In this document: positions 46,422 to 58,773 of the stretch, piece by piece
Numbering within the stretch: position 1 is the first letter of the stretch
How the letters are laid out: each line of letters begins with the position of its first letter
DNA from: Chalara sp. BL73
Lineage: Eukaryota > Ascomycota > Leotiomycetes > Helotiales
Direction: 5' to 3'
Assembly: GCA_918026815.1 (NCBI GenBank)
Contig: CAKJVC010000006.1
Span: 992,001 to 1,056,000, forward strand
DNA length: 64,000 nt
The notes under the pieces: model-generated
Seen by the model: only the letters and a program-made list of their open reading frames with translations
Database searches by the model: none
What the model was told of the DNA's origin: nothing
Made by a program: the position numbers and the translations under genes

Positions 46422-48908
46422 CTAAAAAATACCTGTTAGAAACTTGACTTGCATCGCCATAAACGCTCTGACCAAGCGCTCAGGAAGTATGTTACCTACC
46501 ATCGGTGGTCTCAGCTTGCACTGCTCCTCATAATCACGGTCGATGATTGCCTTCTTAGCTGCACTTCTGACCGTCAAGGTGACGGGTAGATTAGGCCCTG
46601 GATTGCCTGGCATCACGGAGGGGTACCTGGTAGGGTCGAGTGGCAAGGTGGTTCCCGGAACAGGAGTGATGTCGAACGACCACAACAGACGCATGATGGA
46701 AATAGCCAGGGAGCGCTCGGCGACGTTGTAGCCAGGGCCTGAGTATATGAAGGGAAAATGTGTCAGCCAGTAAAATTTGATAGAGTGTAGGAAAGCCAGG
46801 CAACGTTAGACTACAGCGCCTTGTGCAAGTATGTACTTACAAACTCTACGGCCCGCCCCGAAGGCAAAATGATCCCTTAGTGACACATCAGAGGAGTTAA
46901 TACTCTGCATTGACTGCCACAGGAGTCAACGGATTAGTTCCTTGCCTAGACTTCAAGGCTGGAAAGATGCGACTGACTGTTGTCTTGTCATGCATGTACC
47001 GCTCCGGCCAGTACCTGTCTGGGTCCTGATGACGTTCGGGATCGTGGCCAATAGCCCTGGGGTTATGTTAGATTTTCGCAAATGTACAATGGATTCGCGG
47101 ATAAGCAGATGCATGCTTTACGTACCATGAGTTCAAGTGCAAATTGGAGCCTTTGGGAATTCGATATCCGCGGTACTCGAGGTCACGTGTGGTTGTGTGA
47201 GGGTGGCCTAGCGCAACTGGTGGCCTCCAACGCCACAATTCCTTCATCAGGCACCTTACGTATGGTATCAGTTCCATATCTGAGAAGACTGGCAAGCGGT
47301 CTTTGACGACGCGGTCTGTTTGCGATAGTCAGTAGGAGTCGAGTGGGAACGGGATCAACAAGCTCGCACCAATCTCCATTTGGGCTTTCTTTTGTACGCC
47401 TGGAAATAGCATCATGGCTTCCATAAATGACCAGGTAGACATTTGGCTCTACGGTCCTCATGTTAGCACGAGAAATAGACTTGAAGTTGTGTTAGAATCG
47501 GCTTTAGGTCATCCTACCGTATCTGAAGCCCCGAGTAAAACGTTCAAGCACAGGTAGGCGGCTTCTTCTACGGTCTGGAAGCCCAAATGCTTCTCATCGT
47601 CAACAACCATGCGAAGGAAAGCTGGGCGAAATATCGAATCCTCGTGGGGCTTCTGTTTCTTGACACGCTGAGGACAGTTGTTAGGCTTGACTTGGAGTTG
47701 TGACAAGGAAGGCCGACCTCCAGTTTCTCCATGCACCAACGCCAATCTCTCTGGAACCGAGCCCGTGTGTCCCGCTCCCATGGCTTCAGTAACAGAGGCA
47801 ACCGGTCCAGCATAGTAATTGTATCGACTATATACGCCCCTGGCAGAGTGCCTATATGCGTCAGATTCACATAAAGAGACACCCAGGCATACTAAACAAA
47901 GTACCTAGGATCTGTGCGCTACCCGTCTCTATAGAAAAAATGGCGGGTTAGTAATTTCTTTGGTTGTAAGAGTTTAGGTAGTTCTGGGGTAGCTGCACCG
48001 TGAATGTATGCAATGACTGGATCATCGCTCTCTGGAATCTAGCAGTTTAGAGCATGATCAGCCATCCTGATGTGCACAATGTATTGTTACTGGCCTACCT
48101 CCATGCCAAAGATCTGCGACGCAAAAGCGCTGTAATTGTATCGGCCAAGTCCGGCGTATATGCTTGCGGAAGACTGGCCCAACGAGGGATTATTTGCGAT
48201 TCCATGAACGAACTTGGCTGTCTCATAATGGAGAAAGCTGCTACCGCATGAGAATAGGAAGTGGCGGAGTGTGGAGATTATTGTGAACTTACGGCAGCCC
48301 AGCATCAGCTTGCGCTACGCTTGTTAAGCCCGAATGAATTACACGCCGATGGTGCTGAAGTAGGTTAGGTTATCGTAACCGAGATAGGAAGGGAAGAGTC
48401 GAAAGATACCTTCCAACGCGCGTCACTTGCACTCAGAAGGAGCACATTCAACTTGCCGCACATCTGCTCGTTGCTCACGATCCAGCGTGGCCGTTGGGAA
48501 GTCTGCGCGGATGAACGGTCAAAGAGCCCCTAAGATGCAAGTGAGCAAACTGGAGCACCAACTAGAACGACCCAAAAGTAGTGAAATCTGCCCTACTTTG
48601 ACAGCTCGATCCGAGTTGAGATAGTATTCTGTATGCGGGCCTATCTGTACTCGGAATATATCACCGTATTGTCTGGCCCATCGTTGCATAAGCAGATGCT
48701 GCTGCCCTCTTTTCGATTCTCTGACGATGTCGGCTATATTGCCCAGCAGCGGTATGCCAGGTGCTCCTGGAGGCAAAGGGAGCTGGCCCCTTTTGCTTAG
48801 GCCACTCTGCCACAAAACGTACAGAAGAAATAGGACAGCGAAGCCCGCGACCACGCGCGTCGTGAACGGTAGAAGTCGAACGTGGTCCTCCAGCGTATGG
48901 GACAGCAT
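46422..48908 (-). CDS. Cytochrome P450 monooxygenase
   Basis: Membrane-anchored heme monooxygenase with many short introns (at least ten). N-terminus: a hydrophobic anchor (RVVAGFAVLFLLYVLW) and proline hinge (PLPPGAPGIPLLGN). Following exons give GDIFRVQIGPHTEYYLNSDR, RSSAQTSQRPRW, HHRRVIHSGLTS, LPGAYIVDTITMLDRLP, KPWERDTRARF, the oxygen-binding helix region (YLCLNVLLGASDT), the ExxR motif in CLMKELWRWRP, and PPVALGHPHTTTRDLEYRGY. The heme loop is FAFGAGRRVCPG, its cysteine codon split by an intron. All signature residues are present. Exons for the K-helix and heme parts were placed by phase (for example GAGATTG|...|ACCGC after a TACTGAC branch site). The sequence resembles the O-methylsterigmatocystin-oxidoreductase-like P450 group often found in metabolite clusters. 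It acts at the endoplasmic reticulum; substrate unknown. The last exon end (46422) is uncertain by a few dozen bases. Confidence 0.88.
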
Positions 48909-49523
48909 GGCGAGGGAGAAGAATGTTCAAATGAGCAGCGGATGATCCGAGGTCTACTCAGTTTGAGTATAGTAAAGATAGCAAAATGCCGTGAAAGTGA
49001 AGCAAGATGTTTTATCGAATGTATATAACGTACGAGGCTTGGCGCAAGTGAGCTTCAAGAATAAACAGAACAAGCTCTAATGAAGGAAAACAGCCAACGC
49101 CTCGAAATGCCTTCCCGGGTCTTCAGCTAGCCATCTAAGTAGTATTGGCCATGGCATTTTGGGGGGTTACAGAGCTCAAATTGTGCTGCTGGTACAACAC
49201 ACCCTGAGTGTCTGATCCCGATCTACAGCCCAAAGCCTAGGGCCTGGGTCCCGGTACGACCCGCCCCATCTTCCCCCACACCGTGCTATCCCGGTCCCGC
49301 ATTTCCCATTCCCCGCGGGACGCCGCCGCCGACACGCCCCATTTCCCCCGCAACTAGCTAAGACATGGCATGGCTCACTCAGGCAGCTGGGGCATAACGT
49401 TCTCCTCAAAATGAGCGCAATATCGCACGCAGGTGTATCTGTTGCCAGTTTGTCCAGTTCAGTTGTCACGGACTAAGGCTAGGCAAGCACCATCTTGAAC
49501 AGTCACCTCAACCCGATAGACAC
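48909..49523. promoter_or_regulatory. Divergent promoter, P450 and MFS pump, with GC-rich block
   Basis: 614 bases between the P450 start (minus) and the MFS start (plus). A strikingly C-rich block at 49245-49355 contains several CCCCR/SYGGGG-like words (CGCCCCAT, TTCCCCCGC, CCCCGCGGG), candidate sites for CreA or other C2H2 zinc-finger regulators. A similar block recurs at 58012-58050, and both include the word CCCCGCAACT. Confidence 0.45.
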
Positions 49524-51530
49524 ATGGGGCTTATACAAGATATTGGTGGTGGTTCGAGCAAAAACAAGGAGGACAACGGAAACGATGTCGGATATCAGCA
49601 CCATGAGCACCTCTCGTTGAACAACCAAGCTCTTGGGGCTTCTATGGAGCTCATTGCCGCGCCCAATTCGGCCGAGCGACCGTCTTGGATGACGGTTACG
49701 GCCATTTTCGTAAGTCTCGAGCTTGACTGCTTTGTTCGTGACCAAAATCCTGAGGGTTAATCACACTTCCGTCTAGTTCCTCGGGCTGTCACTTGTGGCG
49801 CCAATCTCCATAGTCATAGGCTTGATCTCGTCCATCATGACCCAGATCGGCCTCGACCTGAATGATCTCGACTCGATCCCATGGCTCGTTGGAGGCTACG
49901 CAATCTCGTCCTCTATCTCGTTCGGCATAGCCGGTAATCTCAGTGATATCTTCGGCCGGCGATATACTATGCTACTGGGAAACTTTATACTCTTAGTCGG
50001 ATCGGTAAGTTAGCATCAAAAAGTCCTGCTACAAGGATGGTGAGCTAAGTCGCTGACCGTGGTCCCACGGTAGATAGTTGGCAGTGTTGCCCAGAACATG
50101 GGCACTCTTATTGCTGCTATGACCATCGTAGGTTTCGCTTGCGGCCTCCTCTTTGTTGCATACGCTGGGATCGCCGAGCTTGTACCTAATAAGTACCGGT
50201 ATGTTTGCCCTATATCCGTTCTCTTTATCATGGCGACAAAAAGTGCACGTTTGACTTGGGGTATAGTGGCATCGGTCTCGGCTGGGCCGAGTTTGTGCTG
50301 ATCCTGCCCTGGGGAGTAATGGGCGTGTACCTGGCAAATAAAATAAATTCCACCGCCACTTGGCGCTGGATATTTTACATATCCATCATCTACAGCGTCA
50401 TATGTACAGTTAGTCTGGCCATCTTCTATTTCACCCCTTCCCACCCGCAGGGGGACTACGAAGCGTCTCGTCTCGATGAGTTCTGGAGCATTGACTTCGT
50501 TGGCATAGCCATATACACGGCTGGCTTAACGACTTTTCTTGTCGGCTTGACTTGGGCGGATACGAGCGGCCACCCATGGAACAGCGCCTCAGTTATCGCG
50601 CCGATCGTAGCTGGGATAGTGGCTATAGGAACCGCGTTTACCTACGACTTCACCTTAGCAAAGCAGCCCTTCTTTCCCCGTTCACTCTTCGCCCAGTGGA
50701 GGGAGTTTGATGTCTTGCTCGTAGTCATCTTCGTGACGGGCATGTGCTATTTCGCCCTAACGACTCAGCTGCCCTAGGTGGCTCTCTATGTCTACAGAAA
50801 CGACCCAACGCAGATTGGCATCACCTGTATTCCTGGTGGTGCTGGACAGCTCTTCTTTGGTGCCGTTGCTCCGCTACTGATTCACTGGCTCAAGCACATC
50901 AAGCTGCAGCTCATCGCCGTCCTGACCTTGCAGGCAGTTGCTGTTGGCCTCCTCAGTTTGACCGTGCCGCACCATCGGGCCGGCTTTATGGTCTTACAGT
51001 TCCTCGCACAGGGCTGCTTCCCCTGGGTCGTTGTTGCCACCTACCTCACCGCGTCGCTACATACACCTCAGAAGCGGATCGGCTTGGCGATCGGTCTGAT
51101 CGGCACATTTCGGAGCGCCGGTGGCAGCTTCGGTAACGCCATCTTCTCAACCATTCTCCGTTCCGTCGTGGATGAGAAACTAGTGCCTGGCATCTTGGCT
51201 GCAGCACTGGCCGCGGGATTTCCGCCCTCGGAACTTGAGGCTATTATTCCTGCTACCATCCAAGCCGGCTTTGGGGCTCCTGACACCTTCGCTGCTGTTC
51301 CGGCTGCTACGCCCGAAGTGCAGCGTGCTGTTATGGAAGCATTCTCCAGCGCGTACGCATATGCGTATAAACGCGTCTTCTGGGGCATCATGGCCTTTAA
51401 TATCCTTGCGATTGGATTCGCGTGTTTGGTCAAGGACCCGTCCCAACTTCTGACGAACCATACGTCGGTGCACATGGAAAAGCAGGCGCTAGGGCGAGCT
51501 CGTACTGAGAGGCGCGCGGACGAGATTTAG
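49524..51530 (+). pseudogene. TRI12-like MFS efflux pump interrupted by in-frame TAG
   Basis: Four exons (49524-49709, 49777-50004, 50074-50198, 50267-51530) would give 600 residues of a 14-helix major facilitator of the fungal trichothecene-efflux-pump (TRI12) type: LDLNDLDSIPWLVGGYAIS, GNLSDIFGRRY (motif A), VPNKYRGIGLGWAEF, LTWADTSGHPWNSASV, the long C-terminal half and EKQALGRARTERRADEI. All exons join in phase, but codon 350 (50775-50777) is TAG, sitting at LTTQLP-*-VALYVYRNDP, where relatives have Gln or Glu. Reading continues in the same frame for 250 codons with no other break. CAG-to-TAG in a CpA context fits repeat-induced mutation or a simple nonsense change; readthrough or RNA editing cannot be excluded. 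A 57-base GT-AG segment ending at this TAG could be removed in frame, but it encodes a family-typical membrane helix. Confidence 0.8.
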
Positions 51531-51732
51531 GTCCATGGATGTGGCTTCAAAACATGGCCCATGTGAGAGGCTATCAGGAAGCATGAGTAGGCAACTAGTG
51601 CCGAACACGAAAAGGAAGTATTACAGTAGTCATAGAGTCTTACAGTGCAGATGTACAACCCGCTCCATATCATCATTATCGTAAAAGCGAAGGTAAGTGT
51701 TTGTACGTAGATTAGTTATTGAATGGGGGACA

Positions 51733-51757
51733 GGTCATGTGACGGTGTCACATGACC
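51733..51757. repeat. Perfect 11-base inverted repeat
   Basis: GGTCATGTGAC and GTCACATGACC, perfect reverse complements separated by GGT. Could form a hairpin in RNA or be a dimeric protein-binding site (contains CATGTG/CACATG E-box-like halves). It lies 200 bases past the MFS stop. Confidence 0.6.
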
Positions 51758-52404
51758 CTGGAAGGGGCATATCCTCATTCCTCCATTCAACCTTCAACAA
51801 TCAATCACATTCAACCTAAGCAATCCACGTAAAGACGTGGTGTTGCCACAGGTAGAGTGATCCGACAGTAAGGCAGGTATTTGAAACCAAAATCATCATT
51901 GAGTTTTCAATGAATATTAAACTATAAAGATCTTTTACTGGCTTTGTGTTCAAATCAAATTTTAATCGAGAATTTTAAGGACCAATAGCTGGTAAATTGA
52001 TCGATTTGTTATTATTTTTGACGTCCAGGATGAAGCTCACCGCTGTAATTCGACCACACGGCGCCTGGCGACGTAGATCAAATTGCCAGAACAACTCTTG
52101 CGGGTAGGTGCTTTAGCGGTGACGAATGTCAGGTTGAATCTACAACGTAGCCAACGGACAGCTCTCGGACCCCACGTGATCTTTGCTTAGGGAATAACCC
52201 GAGAAGCCAGAGCCGGTCGTTTCACAGATGCCCGTTATCTCGCTTTCCGATAACAAGGTATACCACGAAATGTGTAAATAACTTCAACCACCAAACTGTG
52301 AATGGAACAAGATCTGCATTTCGGGCCAGCTAAGTTCACTAGTCTCTAGGGTAAAACCAACGGCTGAACCAGGCACGTCAAGTCATCCTTAGAGCATCTA
52401 GGGG

Positions 52405-52507
52405 ATATCAGATATGTCAGATATTCAAAGACTTAAATCTAATTTGTTTGATCTGATTTGATTCCGTATCTGATTTGAACTAGTTGATCTGATTGATATA
52501 TCTGATT
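52405..52507. repeat. Degenerate TCTGATT repeat
   Basis: About 100 bases with repeated GATCTGATT, GTATCTGATTTG, GATATATCTGATT words, a short imperfect tandem array rich in ATCTGAT. No larger unit is visible. Confidence 0.5.
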
Positions 52508-52571
52508 AACTGACCTGGCGGAGGCGCACTGTAGACACAATGACAGCGACATGTAGTAACAGTATTGAATC

Positions 52572-53873
52572 CTAAGGCGTATGCCTCTTGCCCCCTAGTG
52601 ATTCCACAACACCGTCCCATCGCTGATCATCGGGATCAGGGTCAAATCCATCAGATATAATAGGAGAGTCGTATGGGCTCCCGATTCCCTCTAGCAAACC
52701 TGGCAGTCCAGCTCCATTGCAGAAAACGTAAGCGGAACCGTGTAGGGACTTCACACTAAAGCGGAAGGCTGTCCCGGCTGGGATGAAGACAGTGTCACCG
52801 CTGTGCACCTCACAGACGGCATCAGCAATTATGACGGTGATTACGCCCTCGACGACCATCACGGCGTTGTGCGACTTGGCAAATGTTAGCATACAGCCAT
52901 TGGCGAAGAGCTTCGGCGGCACAAGTCTGGTCCCCTCGATACTACAGATGGAAAAGCGGCTGTTGGACTGTAGGAGGCCGATGAGCGGCTTGCAGAGAAA
53001 ACCGCCGGCAGCAAAACGTGGGCCCTTGTCGGCTTGGAGGTAGTATGCTTCCGGGTTCGAGGGGATGATACTGTCCTTGGCAGTCCAGTGCTGAGGGTCG
53101 ACAGACTGATGGTCCCGGACCGGTATCATGTCGAAATTTTCCGCCGCTTCTATCAGCTTCGGGACTAGGACCTCCATGGGGTTCCGCTGGTCCCTCGTCG
53201 GGAAGAGGGGACCTGCATAGGGCTCGCCGATATATCGAAAGAATTCTTCCCAACCGCCGGGGACTATGAGACCACAGAACTCCGTGTGCTCGGATAGGAT
53301 CTGGAATTGGTGGATTACGCCCTAGTGGGGGAATTAGCATTCCTAATTTCGCTCTCCATTCCGCCCGTAGAATTGTTGTTGCTTCTATCCGCTAGCCTGA
53401 CTCCCCCTCCTACCACTTCGGTGCCCTTCCCCTAGGTGCCTTTTTTCCATAGAGAGTAGGTGTACAAGCTAGGTTGAACTTACAGGCGGAACACTGGCGA
53501 AATCCCCAGGCCCCAGCGTCCGGCACTGATCGTGTGCCCAGACATTTACTTTGCCTTTAAGGCATAGGAATACATCATGCGCCTCTCGGTGGAAATGGAA
53601 ACCAATAGGATACGAAGCTAAGGGAGAAAAGTAAACAGGAGGTCAGCGTAATGTCTATCCTCTGGGAAATGATTTTCGTTGTCATTTGTCGTTTCCCATA
53701 CCTGTGCCGCCCGTTGTCACCACAGCGAAATCGCGACTCGTCTCTTCGCCAGTGACAATCAAACGCATAACTGAATTCGACGTGGGGATCTGCCAAATGT
53801 CGCCCGCCAGAAAGGGGATGATGTAGGCTTCCCCGGTACGCCCTGGAGGCTTGGTTAGGATGGGGACGACCAT
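52572..53873 (-). CDS. Quercetinase-like bicupin dioxygenase
   Basis: Three exons (53702-53873, 53484-53617, 52572-53321), 351 residues exactly, matching the usual 350-residue size of fungal quercetin 2,3-dioxygenases. The N-terminal cupin has the metal-ligand motif HFHREAHDVFLCLKG (H-x-H-x3-H...; glutamate ligand region) and GVIHQFQILSEHTEF with the later histidine; the C-terminal cupin is the less conserved half (GDTVFIPAGTAFRF). These enzymes use copper or iron to open the central ring of flavonols, releasing carbon monoxide and a depside. There is no signal peptide, unlike the secreted Aspergillus enzyme, so action is probably intracellular on imported flavonoid, or on another substrate. 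Divergent from a C2H2 regulator 492 bases away, and near a P450, pump, hydrolase and FAD hydroxylase. Confidence 0.8.
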
Positions 53874-54364
53874 TGTACAAGCGAGGAGAGGATCAATACA
53901 GCCTTGTTGGTTGCGGTCTAGGCTGGCTAGAGTTCCATGTTCTATACGGGCAGGAAGGATTGCATATATACTAGCACCGATGATGCATTGTCATATCTAG
54001 TACTAACTCTGTGCGTCTACGCCATATGGCCACAACGCCGAGTGCACCCAAAGGGTTGTGACAAAGTAGGGGCAGAGAGAAGGGAGGGTTTGTCGGAGAG
54101 ACCCGAGTCTTGGCCCATGATAGGATAGCGGCTGGGACGCGGGGAGGATGCGGGGGTGGGGCGGCAGTTTCGGCTAAGTTGTGGGTTGATCTACTGCTGA
54201 AGTCGAGTCTTGCATATCTTTTGAATCCGGCCACCATCGTAAGATCCTGACCCAATTGTTGCGTTGTTTTAGCCTCGTAGCACTTCATTGCGTCACATAG
54301 GCTGGACAACCGACACCCTGGACAGTACCTTGGAATATCAATCACATAACAGCCACCTGTTATA
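53874..54364. promoter_or_regulatory. Divergent promoter, bicupin and C2H2 regulator
   Basis: 491 bases shared by the dioxygenase (minus) and the regulator (plus), suggesting linked control. GC-richer than surrounding gaps, with a GGGG/CCCC-rich patch around 54135-54165. No site assigned. Confidence 0.45.
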
Positions 54365-57300
54365 ATGGACGACCTACGATGCCAATACTGCAACCGCGAC
54401 TTTTTGAAGAGGGACCATCTCTTCCGTCATGAACGTGTCCGTATGTTACAAGTTGATTAGCGCCTTACATCTTTCCATATCCCTTGTAGCTCCCCGAGCC
54501 TTCGCACGCCCTTGCTCCCTCGCCACTAACTTTTTGGGCAGACACGAAGGAGAAACCCTACTACTGTCCAACATGTTATGCACGCTTCGCGCGCAAAGAT
54601 GTCCTCAAGCGCCATGAGAGAAGCCATGCTAGGAGCGCCAGCAGATCTGTGCAGACAGCCAGTGTCAATAATGATGCCTCTGACTCTTCGCTCAATCACC
54701 AGCTACCAGAGACGTCCGCTCCCCACCACGTCTCCGAAACATCCACCTTGATGGGTCTGCCAATAGGCCGTTTGATGCAGTCAACGCCGCTACCTCATAC
54801 CTACTTAAGAGACGAACTTTGGGATAGCACTCTGATGACAGATCCTCCAGCTCTTCTAGATGGAATACTCGAGGGGCTGTCCGACGCAAGTCTCCCATCC
54901 ATCTGGATACCGGCCAACCAGCAGGCCGGCTTCGATGCCGGCCTCGGAGCATGGGCTATACCAAGTGGCGTCCTTCCCACATCCACATCGCATTCATTAC
55001 TATCAGCAAGCGCCGCAACTGGCGACACCGCCACCATGCCATCCTCGTCTCTGGGCCTGTGGAATGAAATCAACCCGACTTGCTCAGACCAGACTACAGT
55101 CAGTGGACTTCTTGACACAAGTTCCAAGACCGATGAGGTCAACTGCAAGCAGAACAAAAAGGACAGGCGAACCCGCCTCGTCGAAGATATGCACATAGCC
55201 TGGGCAACTCGTTGGTGCATGAGCGACTTCAAAATGTCGGTGGATTTAGTCAAGCTGGCCGAAGAGGACACTCTTGCTACCGAGAGGTCTACTCTCAGAG
55301 TTCACAGGAACTTGACGACCCCAATGACCTTTGACCACAATCTCTCCCCCAACCCGCGATTTATGGTATGTCTTGGCGCTGTCATTTGCACAAAACTCAC
55401 CTTCCCAAGGATTCTAAGCAGTGGACCCCTGACATTTGTTCATTAGAAAGTGTGCTTCAACCACTATGTCGAGATTTTCTGGTCACGGTTCCCAATAATC
55501 CATCTCCCGTCCCTGGCCCCATCTTGGGAAAACAACCACTTACTGTTCTTCTCCATGTGCGTCATCGGATCCGTGTTCGCAGGGAGTCGAGATGCTCTGG
55601 ACTTCGGCAATAGATTGCGCGAGCGTATCGGTTTTCTAATCATGGCAAAGGTTAGCAGTATCCGCATCCTTTTACTCACTCAGGTAACCAAGGAAGCTAA
55701 TAAGAATTTCGGCAGTGGAAGTCAATAATGTCAAGCAATTCTTCACCTACAAACCAGATGATCATCATTCTAATACAAATGCACCTTGACCTCCACTCTC
55801 TTTTAGTAGGGGTTAGTTTAAACCCCTGGTGGCAATTTCACGGGCGTAATCGAAGTGAGCAAAGTCTGACAATTTTGCATTGCCTCAGGATTCTGAGTTA
55901 TTAGCACAAAGCGTATCGCACCTCGGCTCAGTTGTACTGGTGAGTAGCATTCCCTCCATATTCCTCGCAATAACTCGGTAGTTTATATACCTCCTTTCCA
56001 ACTCTTTGTGGCTTGGCTTTTCGCCGTGATTTCGTGGCTCCATCATTTTTTTAAGTGAGACACTATCACTTACAACTTCCCTCTCAGTGGGCACGGCGCG
56101 CAGGCATACTCCAGGATTTGACTCGCCGTCAACCTTCTGAGGGACTGCGCTATACGGTATTGCAGGATCTTTCGGCGTCTGAATTATATACCCGCTGGAG
56201 GGATTGGGTTGACGAAGAAATGAAACTTAGGTTAGTCCACACTGGATGCTGCTATCCCTCCCCTTTCCCGGCCGTTGAACATCTCATCATCAAGTTGTAG
56301 AGTTTCCTATACACTAGCCATTATCGACAGCGACCTCAGCTTGATATTTTTCCAGCCGCCTTTGGTTAAATTTCGGCCGGAGCAAGCTCGGGCACTAGCC
56401 TCTGACGCTCTATTCGCTGCACAGACTGCGGACGAGTGGCGGGATGTCGCTCAAATGGAAGCTAGCCAGAACGCAGAAATTGTAAACCTACGCTCTTTAA
56501 CCGTTCCCATTGAGTTTACCCGTGCTGATGAACATCAGAATACTCTCGTAGGAATGATACGTCCAGAGATGGGGAAACATCATTGGCTGGAAAGAATACT
56601 CAGTATAGAGAACCTCGCAACCGAGATCTCAGTGCGCCGCAGTGGGCTATTCGATGAGACTGAGATTTTCCTACACCAAGATGCCTTTCTCCGGCGTCTT
56701 GTAGAATGCCTCCCTCCCCTATTCGCTAACCAATCCACGTCCATAGAGGACAACATCCGAGGCGCTATGCTCACCGACAAGCCTGGCAGCATCCCCGAAG
56801 AGAACCTCGAAGCCAATATCCTCTGGCACTCTACATTCATCTCATTATACATAGACCGAGGTGCCATAGAGAGGTATCATGGTAGCGAAGGCACCCAAAC
56901 AGCACAATCGACACATATCTCTCTTCCACCCGCCGTTGTGGTGGGACTGGTACTTCACTGCTTGGTGATTCGATGCCTGGCACAAAAGTATTCTCAAGGA
57001 AGGCACCGTTTACCAATATTTGTGTCGCGTTCTGTCTTACTCGCCGGCATGGTCTTGAACTGGTATCAAGACCAGAAGAAGGAAATCTTTGGCAACCAGG
57101 GGAATAGCATTGGTGAAGGACCGGACGAGGCGGGTGGCCTTAACGTGGCCGCCAGCGGGTCTTCGCCTGTTCGATTTGAGGACTGGATCAACAGACTCAA
57201 TTTAGGAGACCCTTTCATGATCTTGATCCAAAATCAGTCTACTCAGGAGAAGCTCCAGTCAACACTCGATGCGGAAGATGTCATTTTCTCTATGGCAACC

Positions 57301-57414
57301 GCCCTCCGGCAGTCAAATGGCGTTCATGGAAAGTATAGCAGCTTCGCACAGTGCTTAGAGATCTTGGCAAACTACGAAATGGGCTTGGATGTATTAGAGA
57401 ATAGGTCAAAGTAA
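54365..57414 (+). CDS. C2H2 zinc-finger plus fungal_trans regulator
   Basis: Six exons (54365-54440, 54542-55365, 55447-55650, 55889-55939, 56088-56230, 56301-57414), exactly 803 residues. Two classical C2H2 fingers open the protein: RCQYCNRDFLKRDHLFRHER and, after an intron, YYCPTCYARFARKDVLKRHE, with the H-T-K-E-K-P linker between them. A low-complexity Ser/Thr-rich linker follows (~80-270), then a fungal_trans-like middle and C-terminal region (VCFNHYVEIFWSRFPIIHLP, LLFFSMCVIGSVFAGSRDA, ISLYIDRGAIERYHG, LGDPFMILIQNQSTQEKLQS). Proteins of this layout are pathway regulators in filamentous ascomycetes. Start ATG precedes the first finger directly. It is divergent from the dioxygenase gene, so it is the best candidate for the local pathway regulator. 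The intron 55651-55888 is long (238 bases) and may hide a missed exon. Confidence 0.85.
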
Positions 57415-58773
57415 ATACTACACATCTGATCCAGGATGAGGGTCCAGGGAAGCATTGTCTATACTCCTGCTGCCCATCCATGGACTGTAGAGCAGAACCA
57501 CTACCGCCTTCGCCTGCTCCAGGGGCGTGGCGTACCTCTTACCGTACCACGTGCCCTATAGCTCAGTTCATGGTAGGGCAAGGGTATATGCTAAGTCAAT
57601 TCCTAAGCCCAGGAACCGTATTTTGCTTGCGGCGGATTGATTCGACTCAACAGGACTGCCCGCGACGGTTCTAACGCGATGTAACAAAATTACTGCCATC
57701 GGCATGGGGTCTGTGGATAGTTTTCAAGGACTCTAGGTCTAGTCAGGGAAAGCAACGTAGGGGTACAAGAGTGTACTTTAGATAACAACACCTAGAGTAG
57801 CTGTTCTCCTTCGGGGCCACAATTTTGCAGGGATATTCCGCTACATAGATACCACAGCAGTATGTAATGCCTTCAGATAGAGGTGTCGGAAGTTTAGTTA
57901 GGTAGCTGAAAAGGGCCAACTTTACACGTTAATTTGGGTCGCACCCGTAGCTTCCACAATGCTAGAAGTGTGGTCGGATAGGTAGATAGTTGTTGTCGGT
58001 CAGGGATATTCACCCCGCCCCACCCCCGCCCCACCCCCGCATTACTGCCCCGCAACTCAGCAGAGCAGTTTCTTCCAGGAAGTGGGCGGAACATAAACAG
58101 CGTTTTAAGGCCGTAAGCTTGTGGGGAGTATGGGCATAAAACGTAATTAATCAACTATTTAGGGGGTCTTGATAGGATATATACTTCTCTTTAAAAAATA
58201 AATCGGGCTAGAAACTTTGTCAACCCATGTTCGAGGATTCCGTAGAGCACATGCGGCTTGTAAAAATGTTGTGGCAATGCAGGTAAAAGGATTGATAAAG
58301 CTTGCGAAGACCAATTACTGAGCTCCAAAACTTGGCGCACCTTGGCAGGATGCTCCAGCGAACTCGTCCCCATTAGGTCAGGAGCTCCTGTTTGACAAAC
58401 CCTTTATTGTAACTGAATAGTGTTATTTAAGTTAGAAATATATACCCGAAGTAACGATTTGCCTAATTTAGTCTAATTTAGGGTTATATTATTATATGGT
58501 ATTTAGCTTGTTCAGCTACGTAATATGATTAATACTCCTGTAGCTATAACCTACTTCATATTCATGTACGATCCCACTCACCTTGATAGCTTGCAGAAAA
58601 TCAACCCGCGAATACAGAACCTTAGGTGAGCGCACATATAAGAATTCTTTCCACTTGATCAAGAACGCAGCCTAGCTAGTCGAGCGACTTTCGATATCAA
58701 CATCTTACGTCAACTCAGGTGTCCTTCCCTACGCTTGTTTACTCAAGTACCAGCTGCTGGGGTTATAACCGCT
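57415..58773. other. Intergenic with C-rich tandem
   Basis: About 1.4 kb between the regulator and the hydrolase. Contains the C-rich tandem at 58012-58040 followed by CCCCGCAACT, then AT-rich DNA and the hydrolase promoter. No gene. Confidence 0.45.
58012..58040. repeat. CCCCGCCCCA tandem, CreA-like
   Basis: About 2.5 units of an 11-base repeat (CCCCGCCCCAC). On the opposite strand it reads as repeated GTGGGGGCGGGG, overlapping SYGGGG-type CreA/C2H2-regulator sites. It lies about 740 bases upstream of the hydrolase gene. Confidence 0.5.

Larger units (their letters stand above)
51531..52571. other. Intergenic with palindrome and short repeats
   Basis: About 1 kb between convergent genes. 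Apart from the palindrome at 51733-51757 and the TCTGAT-type repeat at about 52405-52507 it holds no recognisable gene. AT-rich in the middle. Confidence 0.45.

Noticed and set aside
50717..50777. 57-base GT-AG intron removing the in-frame TAG of the MFS gene
   Set aside because: It would be in phase and has a CTAAC-like branch, but it encodes a hydrophobic helix (FVTGMCYFALTTQLP) typical of the family, so a nonsense codon is more likely. Kept only as an alternative.
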